A stretch of DNA of 64,000 nt. It comes from Kalmusia sp. IMI 367209 (taxonomy: Eukaryota; Ascomycota; Dothideomycetes; Pleosporales; Didymosphaeriaceae). Both the position numbers and the translations under genes were made by a program. A model generated the notes under the pieces. That model had not been told where the DNA came from. It did not search any database and saw only the letters and a list, made by a program, of their open reading frames with translations. The DNA is taken from positions 434,001-498,000 of the forward strand of contig JAPEUQ010000011.1 in assembly GCA_027946365.1 (NCBI GenBank). Reading direction: 5' to 3'. This document shows, piece by piece, positions 10,824 through 23,000 of this stretch (positions are counted from its first letter, which is position 1; each line of letters opens with the position of its first letter).

Positions 10824-12723
10824 TGTGTAAGGATTCTTTGTCTCTTTGTTCGAGGTCGCTACCGAAGAATAGATGTGAGGTTTTCGTATGAAGATTGCAC
10901 TTTGCGAGTTGAGGCGAGAGGGGTGCAACGGTCAGATTCGCGGCTTGTTTGATAAATGGGAGCGTGGGCCAGGGGGTGCGCCTGTTGTCGCCAAGCTTTC
11001 GCGAGCGCCGTCGTCGTGGAAACGGTGACGCTGAGCTGTTAGCGCCCTGATCGACTGAGCGCTGGGGGGTGATGTCACAGAGAGACCTCTGTTCTTGTGA
11101 AGAAGAGGAAGAAGAAGATGTTGCTTGCAGAATTCTTGCATCGAAATTTGGGGGACACTCGCAGTAGTGCGCTATTTGTCCCGTGCCTGGTTAGGTGCGT
11201 CTGGCGGTGAGCGAATACTTTCACATTGGCTTGGTCCAAGACACACTCTGCATTCGTTTCACCTGCGGACAGAAGCATACAGATTTATCATTAGCTATCA
11301 CTAGGATACGCATCCCGACGAACAACGGTATACGTATTTTCACTCTTGAGCCTCGAGCACTATGAGGTACTTCTTGGTGTCGCCCAATCTAGCAAAAAAT
11401 TCAAGAGAGAGCACAGTATTCATAGCATTGATCGAGAGCATGTATATCCAAAGCCGAACGTGCAATAAATCTGGATTGAAGAAAATAAGAAAGACTACTG
11501 AGAATGAACGAGAGACTCCGAAACCCAATACCGTTTTCTCTCCACATCACAGGTCCAGACTCTCATGTTCACCGCTATCTTCTTTTCTTTCCATTTGCGC
11601 AATTCAAATTCTCTTTGCGATTGTGCCTGATGAGCTGGAGCATGGACCTGAAATATCACCTTACATGGATCTATTTCGCCTATACTCTTGTTCCCATATC
11701 AAGCTCACAGGTTGCCGGCCCGGCCGAAATACCCGCCCACGGTGAGCCTCTTCTTCGTATCGCAGCGCCATACAGATAGCTTCCTTGGCAGACCAATCCG
11801 GAGAGTTTTGCTCGCACAGTGCAAAGCGCCTCAAAAGCCTAGTCGAACCGCTATGGCGTACCATTGGTTCTGCACCTGCTAGGGCTGCGATGTACCAAGC
11901 TGAGACCTTCACTCTCGATGCCGCCTAAGAGATGTGTGCTTACACACTCGAGAAGTGCACATATGAAGCAAATGGTATAAAATTGATATCATGCCCCATC
12001 TTTTCGAGCTGCGGTCGGAACAATCCACCCCATTCGACATCTGAAGCTACTTTTTTTAGTCTGCGCAGAACTTCACAAGGCTGTGGAAAAGGACACAGAC
12101 TCTTACACAATTGTGTACGCATCTCATCCATACATAAAGATACATAATAGAAGCTAATATAGATAGGTCAGGACATAAATCAAATCAATGCCGGTCATCG
12201 ACACAATCACAGCTTCGCTAGAAGCGAAAGACTTAGGAGCTGTAGCTTCCGACACCTGGAAACTTGGCTGTTGGATTTCAATTGTGGTCGCAGTTTTCTT
12301 GATGGAGGGCTTTGGCGGAAGGTGGATGTTAATACATTGAAACTGCTACTTTTAAGTAGGAGGAAAGGTGTCCCCTTGTGCTGATGCACTCAGTGATCTT
12401 CATTCTCGTACGCAACAAAGGGTCCCTTCCCAGGCTCAAAACATTTCGTTCTGGTAGCTAAGCGTGACAAAACGGGTGGATTGGCACAGGGAATCTGTTA
12501 GGCGAGATGCCTCAGCTGGAGCGCTGCGCATGGAGGGGCTGAAAACGACAACTCAGTTCGATGCCTGCCACTTCGCTCAGCCTCGCACTTAACTTGACTT
12601 TTCGTGCAGGACACACCAATTGGACCCTCACTGCTCTCCAGTATCATCATCTTTGACGACCATCCTCTATATGAAAGCTTTGGATATCGTCAAATAAGGA
12701 CTCTCCCACTCGAATCAGAATTC
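10824..12723. other. Unassigned 1.9-kb stretch
   Basis: Frames on both strands are short and have no domain character. The part next to 10824 is presumably the light-chain promoter. From about 11.3 to 12.5 kb the sequence becomes more AT-rich. An acceptor-like CAG at 12607-12609 opens a frame (DTPIGPSLLSSIIIFDDHPL) that continues into the next gene, so a further upstream exon of that gene may lie here; no clear donor was found. Confidence 0.4.
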
Positions 12724-13913
12724 ATGGCCTTTTCCTCACCCACGCTAATCGCTCACAAAGCTGCGGGTAAGACTGTAGGCGCACCTGAATTATTTCAGAC
12801 AGCTGGTTGGCGAGCCTGGGTCTTCAATCGCCTTCTATTCCAATGGTGCCATTATACGTCGCTATTCTTTCCATTGATATGGGTATTTGCAAGGATCGTT
12901 ATAATCCTTCTCTCATGGTGTAGGATAGGAAACGGAAGGCTCCCTAGCTATATAGAATTCATCGAGCTCCTTCTGGTACGTGCGACTAGCTCGAGAGTAT
13001 CTACTTTCTGAACAAACACAACTAATCAACTTTCAGAAGCAAGTCCTTCGTCTTTCGGAACTTTTCGCATCTATCGCACCTAGCAGAAGTTACACGCTCT
13101 TCTGGTCAATATACTTTTGCACTGCACCAAGCCTAGACGAATTCATCATGGACTACTGTGAAGCTCTGCGCGAGCAACCTGAAACCGACGCAGAATTGGT
13201 CATGTTCGTAGACAACGGTTACCAACTCAAGGTGCCATGTTCGCAGGCAGCAGAGGATAAGGAGCTTGTGAAGCGATTGCGTATGTTCTACGAGCTCACG
13301 TTGGCAGCGAGAAGTATGATCCAAGTATTTGGATTCAAAACTAGTGCGAGGATTGACATCGTAAAGGTACAGCATTTAACATCGTTCAACCTTCCCTTTA
13401 CTGATTTGGGCTCTACCATTAGATTGCACACGATTCTGCTGTGGGTGCAAGAATAGGCGCGCCGCTCGATCTCGGGAGACACGGTCCGTACAACAGGCAG
13501 ATCTATTTCTTCCGAGACTCATCGAGACTCAATGGAACCACGATAAGAGACAGACTCGTATCTGAGTCTATTATGACTTCGTCCGACACGCATCAGCGAG
13601 CACTCAATGTAGTCAGAACTTGGAATCCGCATTCAGCAAGCGTGACAGTTGCTATGCCAGTGTTCTGCAGCCTGGCTGTATCGATCATATGGATCCTCGT
13701 AGCCACGTTGAGGTACGAAGCCGATGTCCAGACGAGTGCACAAACGGGATTTACTATCGGAAGCTATGTCGTCACAACTGGTAAGCCAAAGATGAGTCCT
13801 TGGATGATGAGCTCGACCGTATGACTTATGGGCATGTAGGAGCTCTTTTGATCGCTTTGGTAGCTTTCCTGGATACGAAGTACAGCTCCAACGAGCAGCT
13901 CTTGGACATATGA
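12724..13913 (+). CDS. Fungal membrane protein of unknown function
   Basis: Four exons (12724-12975, 13037-13366, 13423-13780, 13840-13913) give 337 aa from the first in-frame Met (MAFSSPTLIAHKAAGKTVG). Introns of 61, 56 and 59 nt have GTACGT, GTACAG and GTAAGC donors. Hydrophobic segments occur early (SLFFPLIWVFARIVIILLSW), and near the C-terminus (VAMPVFCSLAVSIIWILVA and GALLIALVAF). Between them is a soluble stretch with a charged, helical look (DKELVKRLRMFYELTLAARS). I cannot name the family. The open frame extends upstream to an acceptor-like CAG at 12609, so the N-terminus may be incomplete. It lies just downstream of the 3' end of the first NLR gene, convergent with it. Coding status is well supported by the phase-consistent splices. 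Confidence 0.75.
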
Positions 13914-14412
13914 ATACGGGGGCAGCCACTCAAAGCCCTCAGCAAGGCGTACAACAACTGTCCCAACAGCAATCTATTCCATAGCAGCCTGCATAGGGGT
14001 CAGGGCAGCAGCAGCAACCATGATCATCAGTCAAAGTACTATGCTTGTGGCACACGCTCAAATATAGAATATGTAGGGATCGTCGAGTGAAATTGCCTCA
14101 TCGTTCTTATGACTAGTTATCGATAGTACTGCTTCCATTGAGATCTCTCTATCCCTATGTCTAATCATGGTCTCCCAATCCACAGCATTGGTAATTTAGC
14201 ATTATGTAATCTAAAGCCATGTTGAACACGGTAAATTATTAGAAAGGAACGTCTAGCACAGCTATCCTATGACATAGAAACGATGTGAGATCAATTACAT
14301 GTGTAGTATACAGAATTACTAGAAACTCTCAAGATGGATACAAGTGGTCGCAATGACCTAGAGCCTGAAAGGGTTGGGGAGGATGAGAATGAAGATGAAA
14401 TGCTTTAGTGGC
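13914..14412. other. Convergent 3' region between membrane gene and NLR gene
   Basis: About 500 bp of AT-rich sequence between two convergent stop codons. No gene, repeat or structure seen; presumably both 3' UTRs. Confidence 0.6.
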
Positions 14413-17400
14413 TCAATCGAACCATTCGCGGATATTGGAAAAGTAGATGTCTTCCGCATGGATCGAGCCCCATATCGCACCAGCGCTCCGTAGTATAATC
14501 TCCATGTCTTCTCGTTCCTCATCAGGAAAAGGATGACTCGATACATGCACAGCCTCTATGACATGTGCAAAAGCCCCTTCAAACCTGACATTCGGGTCAG
14601 AGCCTTCCCAAAGCAGGGCGTACAGGACATCGGGTCCTCCAGAGAGCGCTGCAGCAGCTAGGGCGTTGATTCCGCCGACTCTGAGGTCTACGTCCGCACC
14701 CTCTTCACAGAGCAATTCAACAATACCGACTTCTCCGGTGGCTGCGGCGGCGCATAGTGGGCTGCCATAGGTGTGCGTTTTGAAATTTACGTCCGCTCCT
14801 CGTTGGCAGAGAAAATAGACAGCATCCTCGTTCCCGTTGCTAGCAGCCGCTTCGAGAGCATTCCCCCAATAAGTATCTATCTCAGCGCCGGCGTCTAATA
14901 GCAGCTCAAGGGGCTTGATGCTTTTTTCGTAGCTCGCAGCCTTTATTTCAGCTTCCATATCCTCCTCCCATTCCATCAAAGCTCTCGGCTTCGCGTGATA
15001 ACATGCAGCTGCAGCTAGGGCAGTGCCATAGAAGCCCGATAACTCCAAATTTGGCTCGGCTCCTTTCTCGAGAAGAATCTTCATAGCTGAGACGGCACCA
15101 AAGAACGCAGCTGTGGCCAAAGCGCTTCCAAACTCTCCATCGGTTAACAAATTCACGTCAGCATTCTTCTCGATCAATAACCGGAAAGGGCCCTCATCTC
15201 TAATTGCGAAAGCTGGAACAGCCGCCTCCAACGCACTTCCAAAACGCGCGGAGAGCGTGAGGTTTACATCCGCACCATTGCTCAGGAGGAGTCGAACGAT
15301 TTCTGTCTGGCCACTATGTGCTGCTGCCGCAAGCGCACTGCCGCACTCGCTTTCCAGTAGCAGGTTGACATCTGCTCCCTGCTGCAGAAGTAATTGTACA
15401 GTAGACATGTGACCCTCGGCAGCGGCAGCGGCAAGTGCACTTCCATGAGGACAGCTTAAGATCCCACCATGAAGGAAGGTCACTATTTGTGCGTTGACGT
15501 CTGGTTTATGTTTAAGCAGCATCCGGACAAGCTCTGTCTGACCAGTTTTTGCTAGAATTTGTATAGCACCTCCCGGACCTATGCCTTCATCTGGATCTGC
15601 GCCAGCATCGAGCAACGTCTTCACAACTTTTGCTTTTTTCGGGTGAGCTACCATCGCAGCAGCGAGTAGTGGATTTTTCCATATTGGCGAGGTTTCGTTA
15701 ACGTTCGCGCCTTTCTTCAGTAAGAGTCGGACCAATGCAACGTCGCAATGATAAGCTGCCCATGCTAATAAGCTGTGAAACCCGTTCCAATCGGTCTTGG
15801 CTTGAATATCCGCACCCTTCTCTATCAGGTAGTATGCAACGTCGAGATGATCACCAGCGACCGCTGCAGCAAGTGCGCTAGGATAACTGGATTTCTGGAG
15901 GTCCACCTCAAAGTTCGGATCAGAGCCACGCTGCACTAGCAACGTGACACGATCTAAGAAGCCTTGTCTGGCTGCTGCGACAAGCGGATTACTAAGCGTT
16001 GTATTGATATCTGCACCTCGTTTTATCAGAAACTCCATTCCTTCAAGATTCTCGCGTGCCCGTTGTTGCACCAAGGACTGTCCAGGAACATCGGGGAACA
16101 GGCTTTTAACACCATGCACGGAGAGCGCAGCTGCTTCTAGGGCAGTCCTAGGCCGGGATTTCCTTGGTGGCCACATTTGATCGTACCAGTAGTCGCTTCC
16201 CGCAGCCCGGTGCCTAGGGTTCACGGTATCTGTGGCATACAAGCGTGCTCGATCATGAAGATCTGCCCCGTGTTCGATCAATATCCGCATAGTTTCGAGA
16301 GAGCCATAGTAGGAAGCTTCAACTAGAGCATTCGTTGAATGCACAGCGAAGTCCTTTCCATGGCGGCAAAGCCCTTGAAGGCTCTCAGGTGTGTCTACCA
16401 TCGTCCGAGCGTTTATCCCACGTTCGAGTAAAAGCAGTAAGAATTCGGTTTGCTGCATTTCGATGGAATCTCTTAGAGCAAGTCTGAATGTAGTAGCCTC
16501 TGTTATCGGTGATCCAATTTCAAGTAAAAAGACCGTAGTTTTGTATCGTCTGGCAGCCATTGCCAAGACTAAAAGCGAATGACCATCGTCATTAACCACA
16601 TCTAACGGAAAATCGTACTTCTTGTACCATTTACGAAGGATTGCAAGGAGCCCATGATATGATAGGAAGAGCAGATTGCGTTGAGGGGGCCACAACTGAC
16701 GCCATAAACCAGAGGGCATGCTGGCAGTATCTTTAAATCTGGTAGGTCTGTGCTCTGCTTCGTCCTCAGTAGCTTGTTTCTCGGTCTTATCATCTGATTT
16801 GCCTTCTCCGGAATAGTGCGATTCGAAGTCGACATGAGACTTTTCATGATGGTCGCTTTTGCCAGTTATAATGTAGTTCCCGTTAGGCTTCACCCGTTCG
16901 GCACTTGAACCTACAGCTAGTGTAGATTCTACTTCATCACCCTTCTCATCGTCGCCCAAATTCTCACTAGAGTTCGGATTAGACTGAGACTTCTCAGAAT
17001 GATTAGAGAGGGAACTGCTCCCAGTGCTAAGATCTGGATTCTTGGTATCAGCGTTTTCCTTGTACCACCAATCGATGTAGGGAGACGATTGCGCATTCGG
17101 AAAGCCAAAAAAGTGAACAAGAAGATCAAGCTCGCGCTCGTCTGTATGCTCTTCATATTCTTTCGGCAGGTATCGGATCCAATTATGAGTTGCATACCAT
17201 CGTAGTGCGGGGGCGACCTTGTGTGTAGGTTCTATCCAGATTAGGGAGCGAAGGCAAACCTTCGATATAAGTTGGCGTGATTCTAAAGCTGACCAGGGAG
17301 CGTTATCTGCTAAATACTCTTCAACAGATAGATGTGAGAAGCGACAAAATCCATCTGTATCAACAACCACGAGGTTCTGACAAGCACCCAGGACGTAAAC

Positions 17401-19669
17401 TTCGTTCACATCAACTGCATTGGCTCCATCGTTGTCTGGATCTTGACATACTGCTTCAACAAGAAGATGGATCTGGATAAGTTCGGCTGTCGAAATAATC
17501 CATTGCAGAGCGCGGCGTCCGATGTCCGCTTTGCTCCCCCTTTGACTTTGTATGCTTTTTAAGATAGCATCGTACGCTTCTTTCAACCCCTCGGGAAATT
17601 TACCCAGAGTTGAACGGATGTCCGATTCTCTCTCTAGATCTAGGAGTTGGATAATATGAAGCGCAGCCCATTGGAACCTACAGAAAGGTGAGCTCATTTC
17701 AAACGAGTGACGATATATACTCACATCCCTCCACTTTTTTGGCCGAAAACCGACGCGATTTCATATTTCAAATCGTCGGGTATAGGTTGCATGCTTTGAC
17801 GATCTCGTCTGCGGCTATCCCTTTCAATTCTGTCGATCACAAATCGGGAGATATCATCTTCGTTATCAGTCGCTTCCACTCCAATATTTGCTTCCTTGAG
17901 TAGCTGCCTCATGATGTCATCGTTGCGACGACTCGAGATAAATATCTTTAATTGTGCTTGTGGTAGTGCATCAATCATCCTGTTGAACACATCAATCAGC
18001 CTTGATCGATCTTGCTCGAAGCATTCGTCTAGAGCATCAAGCACGATGTGTACACGAGGAAATGCTTGGATAAGCTCAAGAAGCAAGCTCTCCGCCTCCT
18101 CGTAGGTCATCTTCGCAGACGCAAAACCGGAGCTCTTTTTGTCATCAAACAAACGTGCAATACTCTCGTGTACCTCGTCTTTCGTGACACTGACTGCTAG
18201 CTGTTTTACGAGGCTTCTTAGGATCTCGTCGGCAGAACGGCGGTTGTCTTCCGCGCGATTGCAATAAAAATATGCTAGTCCGTCATCGAAGGGCATTCGT
18301 TTGAGGTCGTCTATGACATGAGTGACGAGTTTGGTCTTGCCGGCGCCAGCTTGGAAGAATGTTAGATGAGAATGTGAACAGAAGGTTATACATACGGATC
18401 CCATGAAGCCAGAGAATCATTGGAGACAAAGAGTTCTGCCAACAAAGATAATCATTATGATGTAGAAGCCAGGTTCCAGTCCCGACCGTTCGCTCCGATG
18501 CCGCGTGGTGATGATGATCTTTATAAGGAACGTTCGATAACCAGTAAAGTATATCAGATCTCAAATCATCAGTTTGGAGTTTCCAGATTGAAGCAACTTG
18601 CATGCTCAAAGTCTCGACGACAGTTCGCATATACTTAATCCCTTCCAGTTCTTTGACTAGCTGTGCAAATTGTTCAGCGGCATCTGAACGATCTTCGATA
18701 TTATTTAACCGTTCGAGGTTGTGTAGTTCAATCTCTACACGTTCTTCAACCTCTTGACATGTCCTGGCGAATGACATTATCTCAGCCGGTTGCCATAACG
18801 CTTGCAGGAAGCGTATGGTCGAAGATTTGATAGAGACTCGAAGCGCGAGTACTAGGAATTGTAATATGAGGCAGTAAAGATGTGCCAGTCCATTTTCGAA
18901 ATTCTCCAGAGCCATACCGTGAGCAGTTTGAGCTGATGAGATGAGATTGAGGTAGAGTTGAACGTATACGTTACACCTATTAAGAACGTACATAACACGC
19001 TCCAATCCTGTGAAAAGGGCATCAAGCTGTGCTTGATCAGATACGGCTGCCTGAGATTGTCAGTCATTTTTCTATAAAAAGCGGTTTGTAGCATACTTGA
19101 ATGATGAAACGGACTGCAGCCCATGGAAGCCCCGCATGGACCGGATCTGCGTTAACGGCTACGTCTCCGACTTGCTTGAATCTGTCGAGCCATCTGATCA
19201 CCAAATCCGCCTGTGATCGAACGGTAATACGCTTTCCCATCACGTGTACTGTCCATTTCTTCTGTTCTACGAGGTCGCGCTTCTTACAAGCAACCTCAAG
19301 AATATCTGAGAATGTTTGAATAGAATCAAGTGTTGACGGGTGGATATATTCCTGGAGTAGCTCCTGATCTTCTTGTGGCAAAGAGCCGAAAGCTTCGTTC
19401 CAGAAGTCCAATGGTCGATATTTGTGTCGATTAGATCTATTTATGGAAGAACTAGACCCAAAAGAGAGCTTTCCGCTGTCTGCCCTGGAAATTGGTGACA
19501 CAGGGGCTGCTGTAGCATCACCAGGAGGAGGCGGACTAATCGTGATAGCCGGCGAGGCTGAGGCGAGGAGCTGGACGCTTCTGTCCGGTTTACTGTGAAC
19601 ATCACTTTTCCTACGCCCAAAGAGTCGCTTTAAGGGATTGCGCGATGTTTTGGGAGACATTGGCATCAT
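14413..19669 (-). CDS. NLR-type STAND protein: NWD-like N-terminus, NACHT, ankyrin repeats
   Basis: Four exons (19097-19669, 18396-19050, 17725-18349, 14413-17677) joined by introns of only 46, 46 and 47 nt give 1705 aa. A Ser/Pro-rich head leads to an N-terminal domain of the type found in fungal NWD NACHT-NTPases (DFWNEAFGSLPQEDQELL, then AGLPWAAVRFIIQ). The NACHT domain follows: Walker A GIPGAGKT at about 408-415 is rebuilt exactly across the second splice, Walker B reads HIVLDALDEC at about 510-519, then FISSRRND, and GMFQWAALHIIQLL is the helix that usually closes the fungal module. From about residue 980 to the end there are at least a dozen ankyrin repeats, many built on GSALAAAA...GADVNL. 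Such proteins sense non-self or trigger regulated cell death in filamentous fungi. The effector domain type and ligand are unknown. Confidence 0.9.
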
Positions 19670-20078
19670 AGTAGATTAATAATAGATGGAAAGAGAGGCA
19701 GCAAAACTGCCAGGAGATGATGCCTACAGGAAATCATGGTGAGGCTGAGTCCAGGCTCGGCATTACACGCGCCCTCGACGCAGCACTAGAAATACGAAAA
19801 CTGGAAACGTTTGCATCTCATTGCAGAGTCTACAAATGTGAAAATGAGCAACTCTAGTCCATTACAGATAGTTGCACACGTTCGAACAATGGGTGTACAG
19901 ATGTTTCAATAAATTGAGAAAGGTATGGCTGGACTGCTTCAAGATCTACCTTTCCGGTTTAGACTAGTTCCTTGGCAATCACGATGGGGTCATTGCACGT
20001 GGCCCTGAGCTACATCTACAATTTCTGATATATTCGTTTATTGTATGAGATGGGGATCTAGCAGATTGCGAACTATCA
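19670..20078. other. Spacer between the two NLR genes
   Basis: 409 bp between the start of the first NLR gene and the stop of the second, both on the minus strand. It must contain the 3' UTR of the second and the promoter of the first. No open frame or repeat of note. Confidence 0.6.
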
Positions 20079-23000
20079 TCACTGCTGGTCCTCGACTGCC
20101 TTGATTTCGGCACTCTCTGACGAAGCCCTTCCTTCCTCGACGTCGTCTTTCTTCCACAAGAACGGCCCAGTAAAGTTCGTCTCCAATACAACATCGTCTT
20201 TCAGTCCCAAAAGCGGGAACAGCCTACCTTGGACATTCTCGAATGTGCTTTCGAGCCTAATTCCATTGTGCGTGAACCAGATTGTCTGTGCAGTTAGATC
20301 GACGCCGCACCCCACTGTATGACCAGGATGATACCGCAATTCTCTGAAGACGGCTCTGCCAGTGTCATTGGTACCTATATAGTTGATAAGAATTAGTGAA
20401 GGTTCTTGCAGCTTATGTTTTACGCTGACTCACTGAGGTATAAACCACCATCGTCGCCATGATATCCCCATGATCTTGCTGAAGGAGCGTTCAGCCGAGG
20501 AAACCACCCAGGAAACGATATCGCCTTTCCACCAATGGTGCAGAAACCCTGGGAGGTTTGTTATTATCTCTATCGCTTGTAACATATATCAAATGCTGAC
20601 TTACGAGTGCTACCTCTGGCTGGTCATCGTTGCCTTCAAGTTCCTTGAGGGTCACTTCAAAGTAAAAGGTATCAAGTCCAGCGGGAAGCGGTTTGTTAGC
20701 TGAGACACAGATACGTTCGCCACCCGAATGATTCACTACCTTCCCGTCTTCGGTGATGGTAGTACGGCTGTCCTCGGCCCATCTCGAAGGCAGCATACCA
20801 GCCCAGGCAGCCTGTTGTTTCAGGAATTCCTCTGCCTCTTCCTGTCGGAATTTTCGCGCGAGCTCGAGTGGTGTCCAGCCATACTGATCTTGTCTGTTGA
20901 GGTCGGAGCCAATAGAGACTAGCTGTTTGAGTAATCGAATACTTCCGTTGACAGCGCATATAGCTACGAGTTCGGGATCAGTCATGGCAGCTGCAGGATC
21001 GCTCTCTATTAACTGAGACAGAATGTCTTCGAAAGCACTTTGCTGGCTTGTCAAGGCCCATTGCTCGTATGCGAGGATCAGTGCCGTCTTGTTGTTCTTA
21101 TCACGAATGCTGGCATCTACCCCGATCCCTAGCAGAAGCCTTACGCATTCTGTTTTACCAAACCAAGCAGCGCGGTGCAACGCTGTCATACCCTTGAGCG
21201 TATCAGTAAGATTCATAGCCAAGCTGTCCAAATCGTTCTCCGCATGCGCGGCCTTTATCAGCTTATCAACTACGCCATCGAAGCCGCGGCCGGCTGCCTG
21301 GCGTAGAGGTGTGCGATTTCGTTTCGTTTTCGCATTGATCTCGGCCACTGGGATTTTCTTCTCCAACAATATGTCGATTACAAACTCAGCAGTCTCCGCG
21401 GACTCGCTTAAACAGGCGTAAAACAGGTGGTTCCGATTGTGTTTGTCGACGATGTTCAGTTCGGCACCATGGGCGAGAAGAACCTCAATGCACTCTTTGA
21501 CACCGTGCCATGCTGAGACGTGCATTGCCACACGTCCTGCCTTATTCTGCATGTTCACATTAGCGCCCAGCTCTGCAAGAAATGCGATGCATTTTGGATG
21601 ATCACCGATAGCGGCCTGTTGCAGAGCACTGTCGCCATCGTTATCATCATCATCGATCTCTTCGATGCTCTGTCCTTTGCAAAGGACCTGTAATGTTGCC
21701 AAATCTCCGTAAAGTGTAGCCAGCTGGAGAGGTCGGGCCGAGTTTGAGTCGTCCTTGTTGATATCTGCTCCGCGTTCGAGAAATGCCTTGATAGTTCACA
21801 AGTTAGTTAAGTCTAAACATCAAATCCGGTATGCCGCCCTATTATATGCGACACAAAGGAGAGATTTGCCTCTTCTAATTAAATATAAGGTATGGTGTAG
21901 ATGTGCTTACTTCAAGAAGTATTTTCGGTACTTCACGCCTTTCGAGGAGGAGATGAAGCGGGGTCGAATTTTCGCTATAGTTGATGTCTGGCTTCTGTCC
22001 ATCCGAAGTCTCCTTAAGCAATAGATCCAACACTTCTACGTCTTTCCCGTTCCATGCGTAATAGTGGAGTATAGTCCAACTGTTAAGCTTATTGACATAC
22101 GTTGTGTTAGCTCCATGCTCGAGGAATAATTCGACAACCTCTTTACTAGGGTCCTCATACATCCACTCGTGGAACGCAGGAAGAACACTATCATCGTCAG
22201 CGTTCGGATCAGCGCCGTGCTCGAGGAGAAGTTTGAGCATCGCACGACTGTCTCCGTTCCAGGCCGTCATCTGAAGCGGTGTTTTGGCAATTGGAGAGCA
22301 GGCTTTCTCATTAGGGTCGGCTCCATTGTCGAGAAGGTGTTCTGCCCAGCTAGTAAGTCCATATATAGCTGCTAGGTGTAGTGGTTTCATGTCGGAGTGA
22401 TAAGGGGTGCCGTTGTCGCTATTTGGCAACTTTTGCCAAGCGTAGAAGTAGTCGGCATGGTGGGACACCCAGTAATCCAATTCATTCAGGAGCTCCGCCC
22501 ACCTACTATCTCTCTTGCGCTCTTCACGTGAGGTCCAAAGCTCTTCGGCTTCGCGTATATGGTGAACCCAAAACAGATTCTCATATCGGCCTTTCCTAGC
22601 TTCGTAATAGGTCTCGCCGCCCTCGTCTTCTGTAACAGTCGGAGGAGCAAAGCTTACTTCGCCTCGGTCTTCGTCGTCCATGGAGTCATCACTATCATAG
22701 CCACTGTCGTCAGTAGGCTTTTCATCTGCTTGGGACTCGTCAGGGGCATTCTGAGCCTCCTGCGTTTCGTCGCCCGCTCCGTCCTCTTCGTTGTCCACTT
22801 TAGCTTTTCCGTCTTCATTTGTGGGTTTTTCTTCTTCATCTGAAGCCAACGCATCCTCGGATTTCTGGCCGTTGACACCATTAATCTCCTCTTCTGTTGT
22901 GGCTTTCTCTGCTTCTTTATCCTGACTCCATTGTGGTACGGGCTCATCTGCTGTCGAGCGCCTTTGAAAAATTGGGTTATTCATCGCGCGCACGCATAGC

